Positions 44,869-52,554 of a DNA stretch of 64,000 bases are shown here, piece after piece (within the stretch, counting starts at the first letter, position 1; each line of letters begins with the position of its first letter). This DNA is from Geobacter sp. AOG2 (GTDB lineage: Bacteria; Desulfobacterota; Desulfuromonadia; Geobacterales; Pseudopelobacteraceae). Position numbers and translations under genes: made by a program. The notes below the pieces were generated by a model. That model made no database searches. It had not been told where the DNA came from and was given only the letters and a program-made list of their open reading frames with translations. The stretch lies in NCBI RefSeq assembly GCF_019972295.1, contig NZ_BLJA01000001.1, positions 3,255,574 through 3,319,573 of the forward strand, given 5' to 3'.

Positions 44869-44906
44869 CAAAAAATGACACAACCTGCCGACAGGTACAG
44901 GTTGTG
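44869..44906 (-). terminator. Probable terminator or attenuator between ftsI and murE
   Basis: On the minus strand CACAACCTG, a ten-base loop, CAGGTTGTG, then TCATTTTTT: a perfect 9-bp stem followed by a six-T run. It sits four bases after the ftsI stop and ends at the murE ribosome site. Confidence 0.7.
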
Positions 44907-44910
44907 ACGA

Positions 44911-46881
44911 TCAAGCGGAAGGCGTAAATTTGATCCAGACCTCGTCTGCTCCCCGAATCGTCTGGCCGGGAGGCGGATTCTGTTCCACAGCCCGCCCGCT
45001 TCCCATCAACTTGATATTGATGCCGCGCTTCTCCATCACCTGCATGACCTGGCGCATGCTCATGCCCCTGAAATCCGGCATGACGGCGACACCGGTGGCC
45101 GCATCCAGGGCATCTCCCTCCGACATGGCAACCGCCTTTGGAGGGGGGGCTTGGACCTCAATGGTCCTGGGTGTTTTGCCGACCTCCCCCTTGGGCATGA
45201 TCTTCAGGTAGGCCAACGCATTCACGGCGATGGAGCGGAAGGCCGGAGCCGCCACAACGCCGCCGTAGGGGCTGGTCTTCGGTTCGTCTACCACCACCAG
45301 GATAGTTAATTTGGGCTTATCAGCCGGCACGAAACCGATAAAGGAGGCGGTCCTCCGGGTAGCGGAATAACCATGGGTCACCGGGTCCGCTTTCTGGGCT
45401 GTACCGGTCTTGCCGGCCACGAGAAAACCGTCGATGGCGGCGTTGAGGCCGGTACCCCCCTCACTGGTGACGCTTTCCATCATCTTGGTGACCTTACGTG
45501 CCGTATCCGCGGAGATCACGCGGCGCACCGCCTGAGGTTCGAATTTTTGGACCTCGCGGCCGCTGTCATCCAGAATTCGTTCCACAATGTACGGTTTGAA
45601 GAGTGTGCCGCCGTTGGCAACGGCGGAAACCGCACTGGTCAACTGGATGGCCGAGGCCGAGACCCCCTGGCCGAAGGAGATGGTGGCCAGATCTACCCCG
45701 TACCAGCGCCGCTTGTCCCGAAGGTTGCCGGGGGATTCTCCCGGAAGGTCCACGCCGGTGCGCTCTCCGAATCCGAAATTCCTCAGGTAGCGGAAAAGAC
45801 GTTCATCCCCCAGTTTGAAGCCGATCTTGGCAGCACCGATGTTACTCGAATACTTGAGGACATCGCTTACGGACAGCCGGGCAAAACTGTGGGTATCGTG
45901 TATGGTCCGGTCGGCGATGATATAGCGGCCGTTCTCGCAGTTTATGGCATCGGTTGGCCTGACGACCTTCTCTTCCAACGCCGCGGAGATCAAGAATATC
46001 TTGAAGGTTGAACCGGGCTCGAAGCTGTCGCTCACGGCACGGTTGCGCAGCAGAGCTTGGGGATAATGGGAATAGGCATTGGGGTTGAAGGTTGGATAAT
46101 TGGCCATGGCGAGGATCCTGCCCGTATCCGACTCCATGACCACGGCCATGCCATTTTTAGCGCCGCTCTCCGTAACCGCCTTGGCCAGTTCCTTTTCGGC
46201 GATGTATTCGATGTTCTTGTCCAGAGTAAGAACGATGTTCTTGCCCGGCGAAGAATTTTTGATGACGGTATCCATGAGGGCTATGTCGCGCCCCAAGGCG
46301 TCGCGCTCGGTTACCATGTAGCCGGTGTTGCCCAGAATGACGGAATCGTACTTGCGCTCAACTCCTTCCAATCCGACCGGGTCCACGCCGGTAAATCCGA
46401 CCACATGGGAGGCAACCTCGCAATTGGGATAAAAACGCTTCGATTCGGAGACAAACCCGATGCCAGTCAACTTGAGGTTCTTGATGCGGGCCGCGACCTC
46501 TGGCGTCAGGCGACGCTCGATCCAGACAAACCCTCTGTCGTTGTTCAGTTTCTTGAGTAGTTCCTGTTTTGATGTTCCGAGAAACGGCGCCAGCACACCG
46601 GCCGTTCCGTCCATATCCTTGATGCGGCGCGGTTCGGCATAGCATGAGTCCATATCCACCGACACAGCCAGAGGAGTGCCATTGCGGTCCATGATGACGC
46701 CTCGCCCTGGGGTGAGTTGCACGATATGCTGGTGCTGCCGCTCTGCCTTCTTGACCAACTCCTCGTGCTGGAGTATCTGGAGATAGAACGCTCGTCCGGT
46801 GACGCTCAGGAACAACAGGCCGAATATGGTCCCGATCATGACGATCCGGACGCGCGCCCATTTTTCCCGGTCATCCCTCAT
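44911..46881 (-). CDS. ftsI: Septal penicillin-binding protein FtsI with PASTA domain
   Basis: A 656-residue class B PBP (septal transpeptidase). A short cytoplasmic tail and one membrane helix (about residues 12-31) precede the pedestal domain. The transpeptidase boxes are GSTFK (active Ser), SSN and KTG in VAGKTGTAQK. A C-terminal PASTA repeat (VAVMPDFRGMSMRQVMQVME) reaches the end. The start overlaps the ftsL stop by four bases. Confidence 0.95.
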   Translation of the reverse strand: MRDDREKWARVRIVMIGTIFGLLFLSVTGRAFYLQILQHEELVKKAERQHQHIVQLTPGRGVIMDRNGTPLAVSVDMDSCYAEPRRIKDMDGTAGVLAPFLGTSKQELLKKLNNDRGFVWIERRLTPEVAARIKNLKLTGIGFVSESKRFYPNCEVASHVVGFTGVDPVGLEGVERKYDSVILGNTGYMVTERDALGRDIALMDTVIKNSSPGKNIVLTLDKNIEYIAEKELAKAVTESGAKNGMAVVMESDTGRILAMANYPTFNPNAYSHYPQALLRNRAVSDSFEPGSTFKIFLISAALEEKVVRPTDAINCENGRYIIADRTIHDTHSFARLSVSDVLKYSSNIGAAKIGFKLGDERLFRYLRNFGFGERTGVDLPGESPGNLRDKRRWYGVDLATISFGQGVSASAIQLTSAVSAVANGGTLFKPYIVERILDDSGREVQKFEPQAVRRVISADTARKVTKMMESVTSEGGTGLNAAIDGFLVAGKTGTAQKADPVTHGYSATRRTASFIGFVPADKPKLTILVVVDEPKTSPYGGVVAAPAFRSIAVNALAYLKIMPKGEVGKTPRTIEVQAPPPKAVAMSEGDALDAATGVAVMPDFRGMSMRQVMQVMEKRGINIKLMGSGRAVEQNPPPGQTIRGADEVWIKFTPSA

Positions 46882-47219
46882 TTTACGACGATCACCTGCT
46901 GCTCTGTGGGCAGGCCCATGGCCAGGTCGCTCTTGGCGATGGTTTCGATGCGGGCCGGGGTTTTGAGGGACGCCGCCTCAAGTTTGAGCCGCTTCTCTTC
47001 CTGTTCTGCATCCTTGAGCTGGCGGTTTGTCTCGGATATGCGCAGATTCAGGTCGATCAGCTTGCAGCGTGACCAGACATGAAAGACCGAGACGATTGTG
47101 AAAAGGATCATGCAGATCATCAGGAATTTGAACATGTCCACCCGCTGGGTGACCAGTTCGGCCCCGGTCAGGGGACGCGGTGCGACGACCTTGCCGTATT
47201 CGGTTCTTGCCTGTGCCAT
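46878..47219 (-). CDS. ftsL: Cell division protein FtsL
   Basis: A 113-residue bitopic protein of the divisome FtsQLB complex. One membrane helix (about residues 32-51, FLMICMILFTIVSVFHVW) is followed by a coiled coil (LIDLNLRISETNRQLKDAEQEEKRL region). The ATG at 47219 has GGAGGT five bases upstream. FtsL sequences are poorly conserved, so identity leans on topology and position between rsmH and ftsI. Confidence 0.88.
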   Translation of the reverse strand: MAQARTEYGKVVAPRPLTGAELVTQRVDMFKFLMICMILFTIVSVFHVWSRCKLIDLNLRISETNRQLKDAEQEEKRLKLEAASLKTPARIETIAKSDLAMGLPTEQQVIVVK

Positions 47220-47296
47220 GCGGTACCTCCGTAAATCCTGTATCTGAAAACTCTCCTGGGCCACCTGCTCAAAACGGGCGTCCTAAAACACGTGCG

Positions 47297-48250
47297 CTAA
47301 CTGGATAGTGCTATTTTCTCTACGCCCCGCAACTTGGCACTCCGCGCCCGCGGATTCCGGGAAATTTCGGTTTCCGTGGCTGTTACCGGCCGGTTGGTCA
47401 GTACCTTCACCCGCGGTTTCTGCCCGCAGATGCAGACCGGGAGTTGGCGCGGGCAGATGCAGCCGGTGGCGTACTCCCGGAAGATGTGTTTGACGATCCG
47501 GTCTTCCAGCGAGTGAAACGAAATAACCACCCCGCGCCCGCCCGGTTTCAAGCGGTCGAGGGCGGCCCGCAGTCCTTGTTCCAGACTTTCCAGTTCCCTG
47601 TTGACGGCAATCCGCAGGGCTTGGAAGGTGCGGGTGGCGGGATGGATGCGCTCCTCCCACTTGGCCCGTGGAATAGCCCCCTTGATGACGTCCGTCAATT
47701 GCAGCGTGGTAAGGATCGCCTGTTCGCCACGGGCCTTGACGATGAATGCAGCGACCCTTTTTGCCCAACGCTCCTCGCCATAGTCCCGGATGATCCGTTC
47801 CAGTTCCTGCTCCGGCAGTTCGTTAACCAGATCGGCGGCGGTTTCCGTGCCCCTTGAGTCCATGCGCATGTCCAGAGGGGCATCCTGCTGAAAACTGAAG
47901 CCGCGTTCCCCGCTGTCCAACTGGTGGGAGGAAACCCCCAAATCGAGGATGAACCCGTCCAGTGAGGTAATACCCTGGGTATCGAGATGCCGGTCGAGGT
48001 TGGCGAAGTTGCCGTGGACCAAGCGGACCGCGGAACCGAACCCGGCCAGCCTGAGGCCGGCAGCCTCCAGCGCTTCCCGGTCCTGATCGATCCCGATCAC
48101 CATCCCGTTATCGGCGCTGCATCGCTCGGCAATCAGCTCCGTGTGTCCTCCGCCCCCCAGGGTTCCGTCCAGATAGATCCCGCCCGGTCGGGGTTGCAGG
48201 AGTGCAATGACCTCGTCCGGCATGACCGACAGGTGATGGAAGGAGACCAT
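47297..48250 (-). CDS. rsmH: 16S rRNA m4C1402 methyltransferase RsmH (MraW)
   Basis: A 317-residue SAM-dependent methyltransferase modifying C1402 of 16S r[31 protein letters not shown] (SAM loop), [16 protein letters not shown] and [14 protein letters not shown] are typical. It directly abuts mraZ, the standard dcw arrangement. Confidence 0.97.
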   Translation of the reverse strand: MVSFHHLSVMPDEVIALLQPRPGGIYLDGTLGGGGHTELIAERCSADNGMVIGIDQDREALEAAGLRLAGFGSAVRLVHGNFANLDRHLDTQGITSLDGFILDLGVSSHQLDSGERGFSFQQDAPLDMRMDSRGTETAADLVNELPEQELERIIRDYGEERWAKRVAAFIVKARGEQAILTTLQLTDVIKGAIPRAKWEERIHPATRTFQALRIAVNRELESLEQGLRAALDRLKPGGRGVVISFHSLEDRIVKHIFREYATGCICPRQLPVCICGQKPRVKVLTNRPVTATETEISRNPRARSAKLRGVEKIALSS

Positions 48251-48748
48251 CTAGACGCCCATGGCGGCGAGAGCTTCCGAATCCAGCGGGAAGTTTTTCT
48301 CGTCCTGCGTATTGATGCGACTGTAGGTCCCCTTACTCCAGATATCGAAGCGCTGACCCATGCCGACAAACCAGATATCCCTCTCCAATTCGGCGTGCAG
48401 ACGCAGGGATGAGGGGATTAGTACCCGGCCGAGCTTGTCGGCGGTACACTCCTCCGCCGGGTTGATGATCTGCCGCTTTATGCTGTTCAACTGGGCCGAC
48501 GTGAAGCCGCCCTCATTGGCAAGGATCTTCTTTTTTATCCCGGACCAGGCATCCAAGGGATACACGGAAAGGCCGCGCCCAAAGGTGCCGTCGCCCAGGT
48601 CCACAGGGGATGATTTGGTGATGATGAAGCGCGCATCCTCCGACAGGCTGGCGAGCGCATCCCTGAATTTAGCCGGGATGCAGGTCCTCCCCTTGCCGTC
48701 GATGGTGCTCGGAGTTTCCCCCCCGAAAATGTCGATTGCATCACCCAT
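48251..48748 (-). CDS. mraZ: Transcriptional regulator MraZ
   Basis: A 165-residue protein with two SpoVT/AbrB-like MraZ repeats. The first shows [18 protein letters not shown] and the second [18 protein letters not shown]. MraZ binds direct repeats upstream of its own gene and controls the dcw operon. The ATG at 48748 lies within the repeat array at 48751-48775. Slightly longer than the usual ~145-150 residues. Confidence 0.93.
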   Translation of the reverse strand: MGDAIDIFGGETPSTIDGKGRTCIPAKFRDALASLSEDARFIITKSSPVDLGDGTFGRGLSVYPLDAWSGIKKKILANEGGFTSAQLNSIKRQIINPAEECTADKLGRVLIPSSLRLHAELERDIWFVGMGQRFDIWSKGTYSRINTQDEKNFPLDSEALAAMGV

Positions 48749-48750
48749 CT

Positions 48751-48775
48751 TCCACCTGATTCCACTTTTTTCCAC
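48751..48775 (-). promoter_or_regulatory. MraZ operator: three GTGGA boxes at 10-bp spacing
   Basis: On the minus strand GTGGA occurs at 48775-48771, 48765-48761 and 48755-48751, each separated by exactly five bases. This is the box-N5-box arrangement known for MraZ operators (TGGG-like boxes). The last box overlaps the mraZ ribosome site. Confidence 0.75.
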
Positions 48776-48786
48776 ACTATGGGAAA

Positions 48787-48815
48787 TTTATAGCGGCGGT
48801 CAACGGCTATGTCAA
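48787..48815 (-). promoter_or_regulatory. Sigma-70 promoter of the dcw cluster
   Basis: TTGACA at 48815-48810, a 17-base spacer, TATAAA at 48792-48787 on the minus strand: nearly perfect consensus. Predicted start near 48780, just before the MraZ boxes, so bound MraZ would block initiation or promoter escape. Confidence 0.85.
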
Positions 48816-48843
48816 GATAAAACGTGAAGTTGTAAAGGTTTTT

Positions 48844-48887
48844 GCAACAAAAAACCTCCCCCTGAAACGGGGGAGGTTTTTTGTTGC
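48844..48887 (-). terminator. Strong intrinsic terminator upstream of the dcw promoter
   Basis: GCAACAAAAAACCTCCCCC, loop TGAAAC, perfect 19-bp complement ending TTTTTTGTTGC. It follows the hypothetical gene at 48904 on the minus strand and insulates the dcw promoter. Confidence 0.9.
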
Positions 48888-48903
48888 AAATATGTCGGAA
48901 TCC

Positions 48904-49248
48904 CTACTTCTTCCGGCGCTCCGAAAGCGAGATGACCTTAGGGTTGCCGGGATGCCGACCGGAGTGCTCCCGCTGCTCCTTTTCCCCCTGCTCTTGCTGG
49001 ATGCGTTCCTGCTCCACCGGAGAGACGATCCTCTCCATGCGGATGGGGGTGCCGCCCATGGTGAAGGGGGCGCCGTCGAGTTGGGACTCGTCCAGTATCC
49101 AGGTAAACATCTGGAGCGGGAAGGTGAACACCATCAGGCGTGCCTGCCACCATCCCGGCTTTACGTCGGTGGTGAGGTCCTCGATGCGGGCGTAGAAGCC
49201 CGGCTTATTGTCAACGTGGATCAGGACGATATCGTGGGTGGTGACCAT
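48904..49248 (-). CDS. Conserved hypothetical protein
   Basis: A 114-residue soluble protein with no recognised domain. The first ~75 residues look folded (VTTHDIVLIHVDNKPGFYARI, WWQARLMVFTFPLQMFTWILDE). The last 35 are charged and low complexity (Glu, Gln, Arg, Lys). No signal peptide or membrane helix. It is co-directional with the upstream Cys-rich gene (25-base gap) and followed by a strong terminator. Confidence 0.65.
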   Translation of the reverse strand: MVTTHDIVLIHVDNKPGFYARIEDLTTDVKPGWWQARLMVFTFPLQMFTWILDESQLDGAPFTMGGTPIRMERIVSPVEQERIQQEQGEKEQREHSGRHPGNPKVISLSERRKK

Positions 49249-49273
49249 GGCGTGTCCTCGTAATATTCAAGTT

Positions 49274-49807
49274 TCAAGAAATAACTTCCGGCGTGTCGAC
49301 GGGATGTTCGGCCAACAGCAGGAGCGGCTGGCCGAGCGGTCTTTCCAACAGGATTTCTGCTTGTTTCACGTTGCAGCGCAGTTTCTGTTCCAAAGAGGCC
49401 AGCGAGTTTATTACCGTATTTTTCAATCGGGCTTCGACAGCCGTGCAGATGAAGAGCACACAGTCAAGCGGTCGGAAGAGTGGCTCCATGCGGCACCCGT
49501 CGGCATCGCCGTAGGGACAGAACGGTTTCCGGGAGAAATCGGGCGTCGGCGCCGATACCTGCCGGTCAAGCAGGGCCAGCAGGTCCAGTCCGCTGAAGCG
49601 GTATTTCCCGTTCTGACAGCATTGCCCGCCGCAGTCGCGGCAGACTGCGGCGCTGCCTGCCGTCAGGGTCAGGGCCAGCATCTCCCACTTGTACCGCCGG
49701 TAGTCTGCGAGCAGGTCCCCGAGTTGTTGTCGTGCGTGGCGAGGAAGCCGGCCGTGTATATCCTCCATGAGCCACACTCCCCGCTCCCACGCCTTTTGGT
49801 CGTTCAT
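49274..49807 (-). CDS. Cys-rich hypothetical protein
   Basis: A 177-residue protein with a cysteine cluster in CRDCGGQCCQNGKYRFSG, then CPYGDADGC and LDCVLFIC. The pattern recalls YkgJ-type zinc/iron-chelating proteins, but the spacing is not a confident match. Start ATG 49807 (MNDQKAWERG) has AAGAG seven bases upstream; the longer frame upstream would run into the RNase P RNA and is not used. A metal- or cluster-binding role is inferred. Confidence 0.65.
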   Translation of the reverse strand: MNDQKAWERGVWLMEDIHGRLPRHARQQLGDLLADYRRYKWEMLALTLTAGSAAVCRDCGGQCCQNGKYRFSGLDLLALLDRQVSAPTPDFSRKPFCPYGDADGCRMEPLFRPLDCVLFICTAVEARLKNTVINSLASLEQKLRCNVKQAEILLERPLGQPLLLLAEHPVDTPEVIS

Positions 49808-49827
49808 CTGCATCTCTTGTGAAAATT

Positions 49828-50200
49828 TTGGTTGAAGCAGTCCATAAGCCGGGTTCTGTTCCCGGGTCGGGTTACCCCTCGCCGGGCGATGGTCATTCAT
49901 CTGGGACTGCCGTTACCGGCAGCCTCAAGCAGCCAACCCGGAGGCACGGGCGGGCCGCCCTTAACGCCTCCCTATTTGGCCTTGCTCCTGACGGGGTTTA
50001 CCTGGCATCCGGCGTCGCCGTCGGACCCGGTGAGCTCTTACCTCACCCTTTCACCCTTACCTGCCGTGGCAGGCGGACTTCTCTCTGTGGCACTCTGCCC
50101 TGGGGTCGCCCCCGCTGGACGTTATCCAGCGTCATGCCCTATGGAGCCCGGACTTTCCTCCCTTGTAAACAAGAGCGGCCATCTGTCCTGCTTCAACCAA
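49828..50200 (-). ncRNA. rnpB: RNase P RNA (bacterial type A)
   Basis: Catalytic RNA processing tRNA 5' ends. On the minus strand the 5' helix P1 strand is TTGGTTGAAGCAGG near 50200. The universal core GAGGAAAGTCCGGGCTCC follows near 50140-50160. AGGTAAGGGTGAAAGGGTG lies near 50045-50065, GGAGGC and GGCCAAATAGGG near 49970-49985, and ATGAATGACC near 49890. The RNA closes with ACAGAACCCGGCTTATGGAC and CTGCTTCAACCAA at 49828, pairing with P1. Length ~373 nt is normal. Ends are estimated from the P1 helix. Confidence 0.95.
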
Positions 50201-50257
50201 ACTGCTGCCTTGTCCACGGTGGTGGACAAAGCCCTTATTGCTTCGGCGACGCTTTGG

Positions 50258-50977
50258 CTACTGAACCGCGGGTTGCAGTTTCAGGATCAACACCCGCTGG
50301 CAGTGCGGGCAACTGATCAGTTCGTCGCCCTTAAAGAGGCTGTTGTAGAGTTGGGGGGGGAGATTCATGTTGCAGCCCAGGCAGTAGCCGTCACGGGCAA
50401 CTGCGACCGCTTGGCCGCGACGCTGCTGGCGAAGAGCGTCGTAGCGCTTGACCAGACTGGTCGGCAACTCCTTGGTGATGGCCTCGCGCCGGGCGGCGTC
50501 GGTATCGATGTCCTGCTGGACCTTGTCGATCTCGGCCTGCTTCTCGTCACGGCGCTGAGAGGTGTTCTGTTCCAACTCGGCAAGAATTTCTCTGCGGTTG
50601 GCGATCTCCGTATTCAACTCTTCGATCTGGCCTATCTTCTGCAGCGTTTGCTCTTCAATCTCCGCAGCTTGCTTGCGGGCAGCGGCGATCTCCCGGCCAA
50701 CGGCCTGGTACTCCTTGTTGGTCTTGATTTCCTTCATGTTGGTCTCGGAGCGCCGGATGTTTTCCTGCTCGGCGGCCTGGCTGATCTCCAGTTCTCCTTT
50801 TTCCTGCTCGATCTGTGCCACGCGGCCTTCCAGTCCGGCAAGTTCCTGACGGGCTTCGATCAGGGCCTGTTCGATCCCGCTCATCTCTTCCGCCAGCCCA
50901 TTTCGAGCGGTTTTCAGGTTGTCGATCAGGTAATCGATCTCCTGGAGTTGTTCCAACATCTCAAGTCTCTTTTTCAA
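50258..50977 (-). CDS. Coiled-coil protein with C4 zinc ribbon (DUF164/CdsZ-like)
   Basis: A 239-residue protein. Residues ~1-170 form long heptad-rich coiled coils (Glu/Gln/Lys/Leu). The C-terminus is a zinc ribbon with CLGCNMNLP and CPHC. The start is TTG at 50977: GGGAGGAAG lies at ideal spacing and no better ATG gives the full coiled coil. Family members are widespread, and the function is poorly defined. It lies just upstream of rnpB and downstream of the Nif3-type gene, all on the minus strand. Confidence 0.85.
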   Translation of the reverse strand: MKKRLEMLEQLQEIDYLIDNLKTARNGLAEEMSGIEQALIEARQELAGLEGRVAQIEQEKGELEISQAAEQENIRRSETNMKEIKTNKEYQAVGREIAAARKQAAEIEEQTLQKIGQIEELNTEIANRREILAELEQNTSQRRDEKQAEIDKVQQDIDTDAARREAITKELPTSLVKRYDALRQQRRGQAVAVARDGYCLGCNMNLPPQLYNSLFKGDELISCPHCQRVLILKLQPAVQ

Positions 50978-51017
50978 AATCAGCTTCCTCCCGGTACTAA
51001 AATATTGTGTATGTCAA

Positions 51018-52136
51018 TCAGACTCTCAAGGGGTCGGATTCGATACGGCACGGTACGGTGCAACAGTTTCCGTAGCCCGACTCGGACAGCATGCGGCCTA
51101 AGCGTTCGGCCACGTCGTCCACCATAATGATCTCACTGGGAAAATGTCCGGCGTCGATCACGGCGATGCCCAGGTCGTAGGCATCGCGGGCATCGTGGTA
51201 TTTCACATCGCCTGTTACCAATACGTCGGCCCCGTGACGGGCCGCCTCGCGCAAGAGCGATGCCCCGCTGCCGCTGCACAGTGCCACTTTTTTGATCACG
51301 GCCGTGGGATCACCGGCATAGCGAAGGCCCGGCGCATTCAGCGCTGTTTTGATCCGGGCCGCATAGCCGGCCAAGTCGGTCGGCTCCGCCAGGGAGCCGA
51401 CTCTGCCCAGTCCGAGTGGCTTGCCCTCGTTGAGCAGGGGATAGATGTCAAAGGCCGGTTCCTCGTAAGGGTGGGCGGCCAGAAGGGCTCTTATGGCCCG
51501 CGGCAGATTGCGGCGGTCCATGAGCAGTTCCAGGCGTTGTTCGGAAACCTGTTCCCGGTTTCCCACGGCGCCGATGAAGGGCGTTGCCCCGGCCAGCGGG
51601 GTAAAGGTGCCCTCACCGGACGCGCTAAAGGAGCAATCGCGGTAGTTGCCCAGCGTTTCGGCCCAGGGAAACAGCGCTGTGCGGACCCGGTCGAGATGGT
51701 CGTTTGGCACGAAGACCGTCAGTTTGCACAACTCTCGGCCGCACGCGACCTGGAGTGGCCGGCAGCCGGAGACTCCCAGGCGTGCGGCCAGCAGGTCGTT
51801 CAAACCTCCGTCAGCCGTGTCGTAGCTGGTATGAATGCTGATAACCGCCAGATTGGCCTTGATGGCGGCATGCACGAGTTTTCCTTGCGGGGTGGCGGTT
51901 GAAAGGTTCTTCAGGGGCTTGAACAGCAGGGGGTGGTGAGTGACGAGCAGTTGGCAGGATGCGTTTTGGGCTGCTTCCATGACGGCCGGAGTGGCGTCAA
52001 GCGCGACCATGATACGCTCTATTGCGGCATCCGGGTCTCCGACCTGCAATCCCGAGTTGTCCCATGATTCAGCCAAATCCGGAGGGGCAATTTTATTAAT
52101 TATTCCAAGTATATCCGAGAGTTTTGGTGTATTCAT
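51018..52136 (-). CDS. Nif3-like dinuclear metal-centre protein (with inserted central domain)
   Basis: A 372-residue NIF3/YbgI-family protein. Metal-site motifs are THHPLLF (His-His near residue 75), SIHTSYDTADGGLNDLLA, GDVKYHDARDA and IDAGHFPSE. The length (372 versus ~250 in E. coli YbgI) reflects the PII-like insert domain found in the longer class (LCKLTVFVPNDHLDRVRTALF). Often annotated GTP cyclohydrolase I type 2-like, but the role is unproven. Start ATG 52136 has no clear ribosome site. The tRNA lies just upstream. Confidence 0.88.
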   Translation of the reverse strand: MNTPKLSDILGIINKIAPPDLAESWDNSGLQVGDPDAAIERIMVALDATPAVMEAAQNASCQLLVTHHPLLFKPLKNLSTATPQGKLVHAAIKANLAVISIHTSYDTADGGLNDLLAARLGVSGCRPLQVACGRELCKLTVFVPNDHLDRVRTALFPWAETLGNYRDCSFSASGEGTFTPLAGATPFIGAVGNREQVSEQRLELLMDRRNLPRAIRALLAAHPYEEPAFDIYPLLNEGKPLGLGRVGSLAEPTDLAGYAARIKTALNAPGLRYAGDPTAVIKKVALCSGSGASLLREAARHGADVLVTGDVKYHDARDAYDLGIAVIDAGHFPSEIIMVDDVAERLGRMLSESGYGNCCTVPCRIESDPLRV

Positions 52137-52254
52137 GGCGTACAAACAAAAAGAGTGCAACCCTGCGGTGTGCACTCTTGAGAAATTGATGGTACGGGGC
52201 GTCCCGTTCGTAGTAGTCTTGCCGGCATCCGGCGCATTTTCCTTGTAAGTGAAA

Positions 52255-52331
52255 TGGTGGGCCCACCAGGACTCGAACCTGGGACCAACCGGTTATGAGC
52301 CGGTGGCTCTAGCCAACTGAGCTATAGGCCC
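52255..52331 (-). tRNA. tRNA with CAU anticodon (tRNA-Met, or tRNA-Ile2 if lysidine-modified)
   Basis: 77 bases including an encoded CCA. The acceptor GGGCCTA pairs with TGGGCCC. The D arm is GCTC...GAGC, the anticodon loop is CTCATAA (anticodon CAT) on a CCGG stem, the T loop is TTCGAGT on CCAGG/CCTGG, and the discriminator is A. The G1-C72 pair and D-loop exclude initiator tRNA. Elongator Met versus Ile2 cannot be decided by eye. Confidence 0.93.
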
Positions 52332-52346
52332 GTGGAGGAGCTAATA

Positions 52347-52436
52347 CTACGGAAGTGTGTCGAGGCTGTCAAGAACTTTTGACTTTCTGTTTACCAGAGG
52401 GACCGGTATATTCCCAGAACGTCTTGCTTTCACCAT
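52347..52436 (-). CDS. Short ORF (29 aa) with perfect ribosome site
   Basis: ATG at 52436 follows AGGAGGTG at ideal spacing and reads MVKARRSGNIPVPLVNRKSK, then nine residues to TAG. It is basic and not recognised. It starts 17 bases from the 17-bp GTATACA inverted repeat and ends 16 bases before the tRNA. It could be a leader peptide, a small protein or the surviving head of a lost regulator/antitoxin gene. Confidence 0.4.
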   Translation of the reverse strand: MVKARRSGNIPVPLVNRKSKVLDSLDTLP

Positions 52437-52453
52437 GTGCCACCTCCTCGTTT

Positions 52454-52470
52454 GTATACAGCTTGTATAC
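52454..52470. promoter_or_regulatory. Perfect inverted repeat GTATACA-GCT-TGTATAC
   Basis: A 17-bp dyad with 7-bp arms between the divergent short ORF and the CitG-like gene, the form of a dimeric repressor operator (for example GntR or antitoxin-type HTH). No regulator gene for it is recognised nearby. Confidence 0.55.
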
Positions 52471-52554
52471 CGCAAGCATACTGGACAGGTGGGCAAACTT
52501 TGGTATGTTCATGAACAATGCCTGAGGATAATGTGATGGTGGTGAAAAGTACGG

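Noticed and set aside
48746-48780. Short periodic repeats as a CRISPR-like array
   Set aside because: The 10-bp period and 5-bp units match MraZ boxes. No 25-40 bp repeats with unique spacers occur anywhere in the window.
49832-51127. A 431-codon plus-strand frame
   Set aside because: It runs antisense across RNase P RNA and the coiled-coil zinc-ribbon gene.
52255-52331. tRNA as an integration site
   Set aside because: No integrase gene and no repeated tRNA 3' end were seen on either side.
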